Shown here one piece after another: positions 31,894-39,823 of a DNA stretch of 42,843 bases. Positions within the stretch are counted from its first letter, which is position 1; every line of letters begins with the position of its first letter. This stretch comes from Nitrospiraceae bacterium (GTDB lineage Bacteria > Nitrospirota > Thermodesulfovibrionia > UBA6902), in contig QZKC01000001.1 of the NCBI GenBank assembly GCA_003599425.1, positions 1-42,843 of the forward strand. The letters are read 5' to 3'. A model generated the notes under the pieces. The model did no database searches. It saw only the letters and a program-made list of their open reading frames with translations, and was not told the origin of the DNA. Made by a program: the position numbers and the translations under genes.

Positions 31894-32421
31894 ATGTCAA
31901 ACGGAAAGACCGTAAAGGAGTTGATGCTTGACGTCTTTGAATTCCCCCACATACCTTATTGGTTCTCAATAAGGCAGGCCATCGGGATTATCAAGAAATC
32001 CCTGCTCACCAAGGAAAAATGTCTTCAACCTATGGCTGTGCTGGTCTTTGATGAAAAGTACAATCTTGTCGGCACGGTGAGTTTTAAAAATATTCTCAGA
32101 GGCCTGGAGCCAAGATTTTTAAAGCCCACATCAAAGGCCCAGGGCCACGTGGAAGACGATTCGGGATTGTCTTTGCTCTGGGATACGCTTTTCAACAAAG
32201 AGTCAAGGGAAATGGCGGAGAAGCCCATCAGTGAGGTGATGACCCCTGCAAAACATTTTGTCGCGCCCGATGACCCGGTAACCAAGGCCGCTTATCTTAT
32301 GGTGCACAATGACCTGGCCTTATTGCCTGTTCTTGAAAACAACAAGAAGTTCGTCGGACTTGTAAGAATGATAGAAGTCTTCGATGAGTTGTCAAATAAT
32401 ATTCTGGAAGGGAGGGGGTAA
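31894..32421 (+). CDS. CBS-pair protein
   Basis: 175 residues, soluble, consisting of two CBS motifs: about 10-75 (IPYWFSIRQAIGII ... MAVLVFDEKYNLVGTVSFKNIL) and about 112-170 (ISEVMTPAKHFVAPDDPVTK ... LALLPVLENNKKFVGLVRMIEVFDEL). CBS pairs bind adenosine nucleotides and report energy state, often to a transporter. AAAGGAGG precedes the ATG. The transporter gene starts six bases after the stop, so a regulatory partnership with the SLC13-type permease is likely (inference). Confidence 0.9.
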   Translation: MSNGKTVKELMLDVFEFPHIPYWFSIRQAIGIIKKSLLTKEKCLQPMAVLVFDEKYNLVGTVSFKNILRGLEPRFLKPTSKAQGHVEDDSGLSLLWDTLFNKESREMAEKPISEVMTPAKHFVAPDDPVTKAAYLMVHNDLALLPVLENNKKFVGLVRMIEVFDELSNNILEGRG

Positions 32422-32426
32422 TTATC

Positions 32427-33947
32427 ATGGCAGAGAAAGATATAAAAACAGCTCAGGGGTTGCCTGAAGCGCCGGTCGAGATAGTTGTAGCGAAAGCTCC
32501 GAAAGCCCCTTTTGACTGGAAGCGTGTTTTTTTTATTTTGCTTGGATTAGGACTTTTCCTTTTTGTTTATTTCATGCCGCAGTGGAATGACGCCATCGAC
32601 CCTACAGGCAAGGCATTTCCACTTTCGCAGGAAGGTAAAGGCGCAATAGCGCTTTTTTTATTAGCAGGTATATGGTGGGTATTTGAGGTTATACCTATTG
32701 GCGCAACGGCCCTTGCTATCGGCGTGTTTCAGGCATTATTTGGCATCCGCTCTGCAAAAGATGCATTTAAAGACTTTATGGATCCCTCTGTTATGTTCAT
32801 CTTCGGCTCTGTTGTTGTCGGATTGGCTTTTACAAAAGCAGGGCTCACAAAACGCATCGCATACAAAATGCTTGAACTTGTCGGTGAAAATACAGGCAAG
32901 ATACTTCTTGGCGCCCTGCTTGTTACAGCATCATTAACTCTTGTAATGGCTCATACCGCGGCTGCGGCAACTGTTTATCCTATTTTGCTTGCTGTCCTTG
33001 CTCTTTATGGAGAAGGCGACAAGCAGACCAAATTCGGCAAGGCTTTGTTTATAGGTATGGCTTATGCAGCAGGTGCAGGAAGCATTATCACATTCCTCGG
33101 CGCTGCACGCGGGCCAGCCGCAGCAGGTATGTTCAAAGAATTCACCGGCAGAGATATCGGATTCTTTGAACTTACAAAATATATGTTTCTTGTTGGCGGG
33201 ATAATGGTCTTAATTATATGGGGTTATTTAATGGTATTTCTAAAGCCTGAAAAAAAGACAATCCCCGGGCTTAAGGATAAAGTGAAAAGGCTTTCCAGAG
33301 AACTGGGTCCAATGACAAGAGATGAAAAATTTGTCATCTTTTGCGTAGTGTGTGTTGTTATCATAATGTCTTTGCAGTCTTTTGTTCCGGTACTTAAACC
33401 GCTCGACAGGGCCGCCATAATGCTGGTCTCAACACTCCTGTTCTTCATATTCAAAGTGCTTACTGTTAAAGAACTTGAGGAAATACCCTGGAACATCATC
33501 CTGCTCTTCAGCGGCGCCATGAGTATAGGATTCTGTCTCTGGAAGACCGGAGCCGCACAGTGGATGGCAGTCAACTGGCTTGTGATGTTCCAGAACGCTC
33601 ACTGGCTTGTTTTTGTAGTCAGCATAGCAGCATTTGTCTTGATAATGACAAACTTCATTATGAACGTTGCTGCTATAGCTATTTCACTTCCAGTTTCCCT
33701 TGTTGTTGCCCAATATCTTGGCGTTGCCCCTGATGTGATTTTTTATGCTTCACTGGTTACGGCAGGCATGCCGTTTGTGCTTTTGATAGGCGCTGCTCCT
33801 AATGCCATAGCATATGGCTCAGGCCAGTTTACGACTGGTGAATTTTTTAAACATGGAATTCCAATGAGCATTATATTGATAGTTGTCTTGGGATTAGCGA
33901 TTGTTACAATCTGGCCGTTGTTTGGAATGCCGGTTTTGATGAAATAA
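32427..33947 (+). CDS. SLC13/DASS-family anion:Na+ symporter with altered signature motifs
   Basis: 506 residues with about 11-12 membrane helices and a cytoplasmic N-terminal extension of 30 residues. The family consensus near the C-terminus is present (MPFVLLIGAAPNAIAYGSGQF). The two substrate/sodium-site hairpin motifs, SNT and TNT in characterised dicarboxylate and sulfate carriers, read AHTAAAATVYP and TNFIMNVAAIAISLP here, so the transported anion may differ. Family members couple uptake of dicarboxylates, citrate, sulfate or similar anions to sodium. An NhaD sodium/proton antiporter downstream would renew the gradient. It is tightly linked to the CBS gene upstream; the carbonic anhydrase gene follows after a repeat. 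Confidence 0.88.
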   Translation: MAEKDIKTAQGLPEAPVEIVVAKAPKAPFDWKRVFFILLGLGLFLFVYFMPQWNDAIDPTGKAFPLSQEGKGAIALFLLAGIWWVFEVIPIGATALAIGVFQALFGIRSAKDAFKDFMDPSVMFIFGSVVVGLAFTKAGLTKRIAYKMLELVGENTGKILLGALLVTASLTLVMAHTAAAATVYPILLAVLALYGEGDKQTKFGKALFIGMAYAAGAGSIITFLGAARGPAAAGMFKEFTGRDIGFFELTKYMFLVGGIMVLIIWGYLMVFLKPEKKTIPGLKDKVKRLSRELGPMTRDEKFVIFCVVCVVIIMSLQSFVPVLKPLDRAAIMLVSTLLFFIFKVLTVKELEEIPWNIILLFSGAMSIGFCLWKTGAAQWMAVNWLVMFQNAHWLVFVVSIAAFVLIMTNFIMNVAAIAISLPVSLVVAQYLGVAPDVIFYASLVTAGMPFVLLIGAAPNAIAYGSGQFTTGEFFKHGIPMSIILIVVLGLAIVTIWPLFGMPVLMK

Positions 33948-33952
33948 AATAA

Positions 33953-34056
33953 ATAGTTGAACAGTTGAATAGTTGAAGGTTGAAGGTTGAAGGTTGAAGG
34001 TTGATCGTTGATGGGTTTTAAAACCTTTCAACTTTTCAACCTTCAACCTTTCAACA
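33953..34056. repeat. GTTGAA heptad inverted repeat between the permease and carbonic anhydrase genes
   Basis: About eight GTTGAAN/GTTGATN units in tandem (33956-34013) are followed by the complementary TTTCAACTTTTCAACC series (34024-34055). It is the longest copy in the window and starts within a few bases of the permease stop. Confidence 0.88.
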
Positions 34057-34072
34057 AAAATCAGAGGATATT

Positions 34073-34789
34073 ATGAGTTCCGAAAATATACTGAAAAAAT
34101 ACTTCGACAAGACATACACCGAGATCGAGTTCATCAAGAAGACGTATGAGGCTCTTAGACAACTGGGCTTCAACAATGACAACACGATCGCGGGCAAATG
34201 TATCTGCAGGGACGAGATATCACAGTCCATAAGAAGCGTGATAAAGCACGTCTGGGGAGAAGCCTTCAATTTCTCCAGCCTTGCAGGCATGTTCTTCGCA
34301 GGCAAAACCGGATTGGCAGCGGCAATGCATCATTCACCGATCGCTGACGGTAGAGAGCGGTATGTGTTTTACGCAATGCCTCATATCGCGATAAATGAAG
34401 AAGGCAGGATAGGGATCTGCAAGCGGGAAGGCAGGGCAGGTGAATCCATAGCCTGCGGGGCCCTCTATGCCTTTCAGAAAGAGATGGCAAGCGGCAGGGT
34501 AAATCTTACAATGGATAACGAAGACGTTGAGCAGAGCCTTATCAGGATGCGGCTTTTGAGAGAGATCCCGTATGGCCATGTCCCGGACCTTCTTGAGCTT
34601 ACGAAAACAACGCTGAAGGCTATTCAGGCAGATCTTGAGACCGCGATCAGTAAAGTTGTTGATACAGGCAAAAGCAACTACGCGGTGATAACAGGCATAC
34701 AGATAAACGGGCCTGACAGCAACTATGTATGGCCTGCGGCGTGTTATGCAGTTGTGGATGGAAAACAAATACAGTTGAAGGTTGAATAG
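34073..34789 (+). CDS. LCIB-type carbonic anhydrase (theta/beta-class zinc enzyme)
   Basis: 238 residues matching the LCIB/LCIC family first known from the algal CO2-concentrating mechanism. Conserved blocks: GKCICRDEIS (41-50), GEAFNFSSLAGMFFAGKTGL (62-81), AAAMHHSPIADGRERYVFYA (82-101), MPHIAINEEGRIGICKREGR (102-121) and AGESIACGALYAF (122-134). By analogy with beta-class sites, Cys45, His104 and Cys128 are the likely zinc ligands with Arg46-Asp47 as the catalytic dyad. The enzyme would interconvert CO2 and bicarbonate in the cytoplasm. AGAGGA precedes the ATG. The stop codon lies inside a GTTGAA repeat. Flanked by a sodium-coupled anion permease and a sodium/proton antiporter, it suggests inorganic-carbon handling. 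Family assignment is confident; activity is inferred. Confidence 0.82.
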   Translation: MSSENILKKYFDKTYTEIEFIKKTYEALRQLGFNNDNTIAGKCICRDEISQSIRSVIKHVWGEAFNFSSLAGMFFAGKTGLAAAMHHSPIADGRERYVFYAMPHIAINEEGRIGICKREGRAGESIACGALYAFQKEMASGRVNLTMDNEDVEQSLIRMRLLREIPYGHVPDLLELTKTTLKAIQADLETAISKVVDTGKSNYAVITGIQINGPDSNYVWPAACYAVVDGKQIQLKVE

Positions 34790-34812
34790 TTGAAAAGTTG
34801 AAAGGTTAAACA
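34775..34812. repeat. GTTGAA heptad repeat, single-sided copy
   Basis: Tandem GTTGAAG, GTTGAAT, GTTGAAA units run through the end of the carbonic anhydrase gene (its TAG stop at 34787-34789 is part of the repeat) and into the gap. Unlike the other copies, no inverted half follows. Confidence 0.8.
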
Positions 34813-34835
34813 AAAAAATCAGAGGGGACGAATTT

Positions 34836-35225
34836 ATGAGTAAGACTGTTAAGAGTTTTGAGGAGTTGAATACCTGGAAGAATGCAAGAGAACTTGTAGG
34901 GTTAATATATGCTTTCACCAAAAAAGACAGATTCTCAAAAGATTTTTCGCTTTGTGATCAAATGAAAAGGTCATCTGTTTCTATTATGACTAATATTGCG
35001 GAAGGTTTTGAGCGTGGCTCAAATAAAGAGTTTATACAGTTTCTTTATATAGCAAAAGGGTCATGCAGCGAAGTCAGATCACTACTATATGTTGCTTGTG
35101 ATCAGAACTATATAACAGTGGACGACTTTTCTAAAACAAAAAACGAATGCCTGAAACTCTCAGGAATGATAAACAACTTTATAAAATATCTTGTGCCAAT
35201 GAATTCAAAGAGACAGAAACTTTAG
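34836..35225 (+). CDS. Four-helix-bundle protein, S23/IVS-encoded family
   Basis: 129 residues of the S23 family (PF05635; the protein often encoded in intervening sequences of 23S rRNA). Recognisable features are SFEELNTWKNARELVGLIYAF, then CDQMKRSSVSIMTNIAEGFE with the conserved IAEG turn, then EFIQFLYIAKGSCSEVRSLL and a final helix. Members form homopentameric four-helix bundles, and relatives act as accessory proteins in diversity-generating retroelements; no retroelement is seen here. The gene has an AGAGGGG ribosome site and is bracketed on both sides by GTTGAA repeats, which suggests it arrived or moves as a unit. Its role in the surrounding transport block is unknown. Confidence 0.9.
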   Translation: MSKTVKSFEELNTWKNARELVGLIYAFTKKDRFSKDFSLCDQMKRSSVSIMTNIAEGFERGSNKEFIQFLYIAKGSCSEVRSLLYVACDQNYITVDDFSKTKNECLKLSGMINNFIKYLVPMNSKRQKL

Positions 35226-35233
35226 AAACAAAT

Positions 35234-35292
35234 TTGAATGTTGAATGGTTGAATGGTTTTTCCAACTTTTCAACCTTTCAACTATTCAACAA
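35234..35292. repeat. GTTGAA heptad inverted repeat between the S23 and nhaD genes
   Basis: GTTGAAT, GGTTGAATGG units (35241-35258) face CAACTTTTCAACCTTTCAACTATTCAAC (35263-35290, read in parts), forming a hairpin directly after the S23 stop codon. Confidence 0.85.
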
Positions 35293-35308
35293 ATTTAATA
35301 GAGGATTT

Positions 35309-35356
35309 ATGGAATCAACAATAATGATATGTAATCAAGGAGGACTAATCTCATGA
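35309..35356 (+). CDS. Possible 15-codon leader peptide overlapping the nhaD start
   Basis: The ATG at 35309 follows AGAGGA at good spacing and encodes MESTIMICNQGGLIS; its TGA overlaps the nhaD ATG by four bases (ATGA). The nhaD ribosome site lies within its codons. It could couple nhaD translation to upstream translation, or be the remnant of a start region. Evidence is limited to arrangement. Confidence 0.35.
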   Translation: MESTIMICNQGGLIS

Positions 35357-36633
35357 TGACCATGGTAGCTGTAGTTTTTGTGCTCGCATATTCAATGATC
35401 GCGCTCGAGCACCCTATTAAAATAAACAAGTCCGCCACGGCGCTGATCGCCGCAGGTTTGATGTGGACCTTTTATTCCTTTGCAAGTCCCGTCGGGGTTG
35501 AAGGCGTAATCCACCAGCTTACTGAAAAACTGGCCGAGACCGCAGCCATCGTCTTCTTCCTAATCTGCGCCATGACCATTGTCGAGGTGACCGACGCACA
35601 CGGAGGCTTTGAGGTTATCACCGAGCGCATCAAGGCGACAAAGTTGACGAGCCTGCTCTGGATTATCGGCTTTATCACCTTTTATCTCTCGTCGATTCTC
35701 GACAATATGACCACCACAATCGTAATGGTCGCCCTGATGAAGCGCCTGCTCAAGGAGCATAAACAACGCCTCTTCTTTGCGGGCATTATTGTAATCGCCG
35801 CGAATGCAGGCGGTGCCTGGTCGCCTATCGGCGATGTGACGACCACTATGCTCTGGATCGGCGGACAGGTCACAACAGTCAATATTATGAAGACAACCTG
35901 GATTGCTTCTATGGTCAATCTGCTGGTCCCACTTGTTATAGCCTCCTTCATCCTTAAGGGACCTGTTGTGCCCCCGGACAAGCTCGAAAACGGCGCCACG
36001 ACCACCTCCCAGTTCGAAAAGAACCTGATGTTCTTCATGGGTATGGGCTCGCTAATCTTCGTACCGATATTCAAGGCAGTTACGCATCTGCCCCCATACC
36101 TCGGTATTTTGCTGGCACTCGGCGTGCTCTGGTTTGTAGGCAATATCCTGCATCGCAACAAACCTGATGAAGAGAAGGACCACCTCAGGCTGGCCAAGGC
36201 CCTCAAGCGCATTGATATGGCTTCGGTCGTATTCTTCATAGGCATACTGTTAGCCGTGGCTACCCTTTCCGCCAACGGCATGCTCCCCGCATTAGCCCAG
36301 TGGCTCGATGCAAAACTCGGCAGCCAGACCCTGATAGTTATTATCATCGGTATGGTTTCCGCAATTGTGGACAACATTCCCCTTGTGGCCGCTTCCATGG
36401 GCATGTACCCGCTGGCCCAGTTCCCGCCGGACTCCTTTCTCTGGGAATTTATGGCGTACTGCGCCGGCACCGGCGGCTCTATGCTGATCATCGGCTCGGC
36501 TGCGGGCGTTGCTGCAATGGGATTGGAGAAGATCGAGTTCTTCTGGTACGCGCGCCGCATAGGGCCTCTCGCCCTTGCCGGGTATTTCGCCGGCGTGGCG
36601 GCCTATATCATTCAATACAGGTTGCTGCATTAA
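35353..36633 (+). CDS. nhaD: NhaD-type Na+/H+ antiporter
   Basis: 426 residues with about 11-12 membrane helices of the ion transporter superfamily. Diagnostic NhaD stretches are present: ALEHPIKINKSATALIAAGLMW near the start, SILDNMTTTIVMVALMKRLL, AANAGGAWSPIGDVTTTMLW, AIVDNIPLVAASMGMY and AGTGGSMLIIGSAAGVAAMG. The paired aspartate-asparagine motifs are those expected for cation exchange. It would expel sodium using the proton gradient. GGAGG precedes the ATG at 35353. Position after a sodium-coupled anion permease suggests it recycles the sodium that permease brings in. Confidence 0.93.
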   Translation: MMTMVAVVFVLAYSMIALEHPIKINKSATALIAAGLMWTFYSFASPVGVEGVIHQLTEKLAETAAIVFFLICAMTIVEVTDAHGGFEVITERIKATKLTSLLWIIGFITFYLSSILDNMTTTIVMVALMKRLLKEHKQRLFFAGIIVIAANAGGAWSPIGDVTTTMLWIGGQVTTVNIMKTTWIASMVNLLVPLVIASFILKGPVVPPDKLENGATTTSQFEKNLMFFMGMGSLIFVPIFKAVTHLPPYLGILLALGVLWFVGNILHRNKPDEEKDHLRLAKALKRIDMASVVFFIGILLAVATLSANGMLPALAQWLDAKLGSQTLIVIIIGMVSAIVDNIPLVAASMGMYPLAQFPPDSFLWEFMAYCAGTGGSMLIIGSAAGVAAMGLEKIEFFWYARRIGPLALAGYFAGVAAYIIQYRLLH

Positions 36634-36641
36634 TTAAAGCC

Positions 36642-36706
36642 AGTGTCAGTGATTAGTGTCAGTGTCAGGCGGGGTTTTACTGACACTGTTCATTTGCACT
36701 GACACT
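36642..36706. repeat. AGTGTCAGT inverted-repeat cluster
   Basis: AGTGTCAGT occurs at 36642-36650 and again at 36655-36668 in extended form, and its complement ACTGACACT at 36679-36687 and 36698-36706. The cluster follows the nhaD stop by eight bases and can fold as alternative hairpins; it may end nhaD transcription. It is unrelated in sequence to the GTTGAA family. Confidence 0.75.
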
Positions 36707-36767
36707 ATATAATCTTCTTCCCTGAATCTCCCTAAATATTGTATTCTTAAACACGAGGGCAAATTCG

Positions 36768-38498
36768 ATGAACCTGAAAATCTGGCATAAGATGATCATA
36801 GGGATATCGATCCCTTCCCTTGTTGTCATCATAGGCGGTCTCCTGACCCTTTACTATCTCAATAACGTAAAGACCAGGCATGGCTTTGTCGAGATCGCCG
36901 ACGATCTGAGGGAACGTGTCCTTGAGATCCGGCGAAATGAAAAGAATTTTCTCCTGCATAAGACCACTGAATATTACAAGTACTTCAAAAGTTCGATATC
37001 CATCCTCCAAAGATCTGCAAGCAATATACCTGAGGCAATAATCGACCAGGTCGGGAAGAGCGAGTTCTTACTACTGAGAAATTCGATCCAGAACTACCAG
37101 GACCTGCTGAACAACCTGCTGGAAAACTATCTCCATGAAGAACGCCAGGTTGAAAAAGTGAGAGAGGAAGGCAGGCATCTGGAATCCTTTGTTGCAAAGA
37201 AAAACCATGCAGTTGAGCTCTCAACGGATTTTGTTCTGAACCTGAGGCGGTTTGAAAAAAACTATATGCTCTTCCGCGACAAAGCGTCATTTGATGAGTT
37301 GAACAAAGGGCTGGCCCAGTTTGACAATATCATCCCGTTCTGCATCGAATGCATCAGATATGCCAACGCCATAAATGAACTCCTTAACGTTCACACAGAC
37401 CAGACCAGACTTGAAGGCAGCCTGCAGATCATCGGCAACAAACTGGAAGAAATAACGAACACAATTTCAATCAGGGAAAGAGAAAATGTCAGGTCGTTTT
37501 TTTCCGTAACACAGCACCGTCTTTTGATAGTTCTTGTACTTCTCTGCGTGATGGGCCCACTCTTTGTATATAAAACAGCGACACATATTGTTAAGCCGAT
37601 AAAGCGGCTTGCTGAGATCACCAAGAGAATCTCCGAGGGCGACCTGTCCCTGAGGGCTCCCCTGAAAGAGCATGATGAGACCTTTCAGCTTTCCCAGTCC
37701 TTTAACACCATGCTCGACAAGCTCCAGTTCACCCAGCAGTCTCTTGAGAGGAGCCTCGAACTTCTGCATGAAAAACATGTCGAGGCCGAGAAACGCGCCT
37801 CGCTGGGCTTCCTCGTCTCAGGGGTGGCCCATGAACTGAACAATCCCCTGAACAATATATCCCTCACTGCGGAAACAATGAAAGAAGACCTGGATACAAT
37901 GACCCGCGAAGAGCAGAAAGAATATATTCAGGACATCCTGACGCAGAGCGAACGTGCCAAGCATATCATTGAAGAACTGCTCGATTTTGTTGGAACGCGG
38001 AAATCAACTGCAATGGAGAAGCTGGATATTATCAACGTCCTCGGGGAATCTATACATCTTGTTTCAAACCAGCTAAAAGTTACCAATATTAAATTGAAAC
38101 TCGATGTGCCCCAATACCCTTTCTTCATAAAAGGCAACCAGAGCAAGATCGAGGAGATCTTCGTAAACATCATGGTAAATGCCATTCATGCCATGAAGGA
38201 TTCGGGTACGCTTACCATCTGCGCAAGGCCCGGTTCAGGACAGAGAAATATCTTTATTGATATTTCCGATACCGGATGCGGGATAGAAGAAAAAGAGATA
38301 AGAAATATTTTTGAACCTTTTTACACGACAAAGCCGGTCGGAGAAGGTACAGGGCTTGGACTTTCAGTTGCTTACAGCCTCGTATCAAAGCATAACGGAG
38401 ATATCAGCGTTAAAAGCAAGGTGGGTAAAGGCACGACATTCAGCATACGATTCCCGGCTTATGATGAAAGTTCCGTGCCGGAAATATCCAATACATGA
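36768..38498 (+). CDS. Membrane sensor histidine kinase with helical periplasmic domain and HAMP
   Basis: 576 residues: membrane helix (10-31), a helical periplasmic sensor (32-250), second membrane helix (251-268), HAMP (about 270-325), a coiled coil, HisKA with GVAHELNNPL (His355) and an ATPase domain (NIMVNAIHAMKDSG, SDTGCGIEE, FEPFYTTKPVGEGTGLGLS). The sensor contains two copies of an RRxEKNxxL motif (RRNEKNFLLH at 55-64, RRFEKNYMLF at 160-169), typical of helical bimodular/four-helix sensors of small organic acids in chemoreceptors. GAGGG supports the ATG. Its stop overlaps the start of the following response regulator (ATGA), so the two form a pair. Confidence 0.93.
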   Translation: MNLKIWHKMIIGISIPSLVVIIGGLLTLYYLNNVKTRHGFVEIADDLRERVLEIRRNEKNFLLHKTTEYYKYFKSSISILQRSASNIPEAIIDQVGKSEFLLLRNSIQNYQDLLNNLLENYLHEERQVEKVREEGRHLESFVAKKNHAVELSTDFVLNLRRFEKNYMLFRDKASFDELNKGLAQFDNIIPFCIECIRYANAINELLNVHTDQTRLEGSLQIIGNKLEEITNTISIRERENVRSFFSVTQHRLLIVLVLLCVMGPLFVYKTATHIVKPIKRLAEITKRISEGDLSLRAPLKEHDETFQLSQSFNTMLDKLQFTQQSLERSLELLHEKHVEAEKRASLGFLVSGVAHELNNPLNNISLTAETMKEDLDTMTREEQKEYIQDILTQSERAKHIIEELLDFVGTRKSTAMEKLDIINVLGESIHLVSNQLKVTNIKLKLDVPQYPFFIKGNQSKIEEIFVNIMVNAIHAMKDSGTLTICARPGSGQRNIFIDISDTGCGIEEKEIRNIFEPFYTTKPVGEGTGLGLSVAYSLVSKHNGDISVKSKVGKGTTFSIRFPAYDESSVPEISNT

Positions 38499-38881
38499 AC
38501 CACTCATCCAGGCATAGCATAATGGTCGTTGATGATGAACCGATAGTCGGGAAAAGGCTTAAACGGCTTCTTGAAAGAGAGGGATATGCTGTTGAGACCT
38601 TTACCAGAGGCTCTCAGGCCCTTGAAGGCCTGGGGAGAAATCGTTACGACGTTATCATTACAGATATCATGATGGGCAATGTTGACGGTATGATGATCCT
38701 GGAATACGTTAAGAGCAATTATCCGGATATACCGGTAATTATAATTACCGGGTATGGGAAAAAGGAAATCGCAGAAGAAGCATACAGGAAGGGTGTCCAC
38801 TCGTTTATCATAAAACCATTCAGAATTGACGAGTTAAAGGCAGTTGTCAAAGAAGCGCTCTCGGGTGCGGACAAGGACTGA
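38495..38881 (+). CDS. Single-domain response regulator, partner of the upstream kinase
   Basis: 128 residues with a complete receiver: VVDDEP acidic pair (Asp13-Asp14), acceptor Asp in IITDIMMGNVDG, Thr in IIITGYG, Lys in FIIKPF. There is no output domain. It overlaps the kinase gene by four bases. Downstream signalling must go through protein contacts or a phosphorelay. The following 98 bases hold only a weak hairpin (AAAAGG...CTTTT near 38950-38974) before the convergent lyase gene. Confidence 0.93.
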   Translation: MNHSSRHSIMVVDDEPIVGKRLKRLLEREGYAVETFTRGSQALEGLGRNRYDVIITDIMMGNVDGMMILEYVKSNYPDIPVIIITGYGKKEIAEEAYRKGVHSFIIKPFRIDELKAVVKEALSGADKD

Positions 38882-38979
38882 GAGCGTACTTCGTAATGCC
38901 TCGCAGCATCACTTTGTCTTTGCGTATAATATTTTCAGTATGACCCTAAAAGGATCTGGGATAACCCGCTTTTAGCAAT

Positions 38980-39819
38980 TTATTTTTTCTTTCGTCTGTC
39001 CAGGTTGGAATTCAGAAGCCTGGTACAGGAACCCAAATCTGCAGATCGTATATTATCCAGCACAAAATCCTTTTCTTTAATGCTCCTGATTGCATCTTCA
39101 ACACCTGCCTGGGCTGCGAAAAGGCAAGGGGTACTGTAAAGAACGATTGATGCACCATTTTCTGCCAGGGTCGCTAAGTCATACCAGGGCGATTTGCCAC
39201 CGGCCAATTGATTATAGACGACCGGCTTATTAACTTTATCCCTTAACCGTTTAATCATCCCTACGTTATTTACAGCATCTACTAACACCGCATCAGCGCC
39301 TGCGTCAGAGAAGGCCCTGGCCCTTTCCAGAGCTTCTTTCTCGTCATGAACATCCGTGCGTGCTATCACGACGAGATCACGTCTTGCATAGAGAACTTTA
39401 TTCAACTTCACGAGGAACTGTTCCAATTCCAGAATCTCCTTGCCATCGTAGTGGCCGCAGCGGCGAGGTCTTTTCTGATCCTCAATAACTATACCTGATG
39501 CCCCAATGGCTTCCAGCAATGACACTACATGGCATGCTACTTCGCTATCCGCATATCCATCATCGATATCCACCAAAAGGTGGTGATTTGGCAGTACAGT
39601 TCTTATTCTCTGAACAAACGCTGTCATATCCGACCAGGCAATAAATCCAATGTCAGGAAGCCCGTAATAGCTGGCTGCAAAACTAAAGCCACTAATAAAA
39701 AGAGCATTGTAGTACTTGGCAGCAACAGTTGCTGAAAACACATCGTAAACCCCAATTATAGGGGTAACTGTTTCCTTATTTATTTCGTTCCGAAAAAGTT
39801 CTCCGTAGCTTTGAATCAT
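38980..39819 (-). CDS. Isocitrate lyase/PEP mutase superfamily enzyme (lyase branch)
   Basis: 279 residues, a TIM-barrel enzyme. Metal and catalytic residues: LVDIDDGYAD (Asp84, Asp86, Asp87), VIEDQ (Glu113) and RRCGHYDGKE with Cys121. The KRCGH-type loop marks the carbon-carbon lyase branch (2-methylisocitrate lyase, dimethylmalate lyase, oxaloacetate hydrolase) rather than the phosphonate-forming mutase branch. The exact substrate cannot be called. AAGGAGG supports the start at 39819. It follows the ligase-carrier-thioesterase gene after four bases on the same strand, so the two are co-transcribed and probably act on the same small organic acid. Confidence 0.88.
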   Translation of the reverse strand: MIQSYGELFRNEINKETVTPIIGVYDVFSATVAAKYYNALFISGFSFAASYYGLPDIGFIAWSDMTAFVQRIRTVLPNHHLLVDIDDGYADSEVACHVVSLLEAIGASGIVIEDQKRPRRCGHYDGKEILELEQFLVKLNKVLYARRDLVVIARTDVHDEKEALERARAFSDAGADAVLVDAVNNVGMIKRLRDKVNKPVVYNQLAGGKSPWYDLATLAENGASIVLYSTPCLFAAQAGVEDAIRSIKEKDFVLDNIRSADLGSCTRLLNSNLDRRKKK

Positions 39820-39823
39820 TTAA

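Noticed and set aside
31804-34056. Heptad repeats as a CRISPR array
   Set aside because: Units are 7-8 bases, directly adjacent, and have no spacers; the layout is tandem plus inverted.
34836-35225. S23-family gene as the accessory protein of a diversity-generating retroelement
   Set aside because: No reverse transcriptase and no template/variable repeat pair is visible nearby.
35147-35356. 69-residue ORF spanning the end of the S23 gene and the repeat
   Set aside because: It is an out-of-frame reading through the repeat; only the last 15 codons have a ribosome site of their own.
38980-39819. PEP phosphonomutase starting a phosphonate pathway
   Set aside because: The loop reads RRCGH, the lyase-type signature, not EDKxxxxxNS; no phosphonopyruvate decarboxylase is present.
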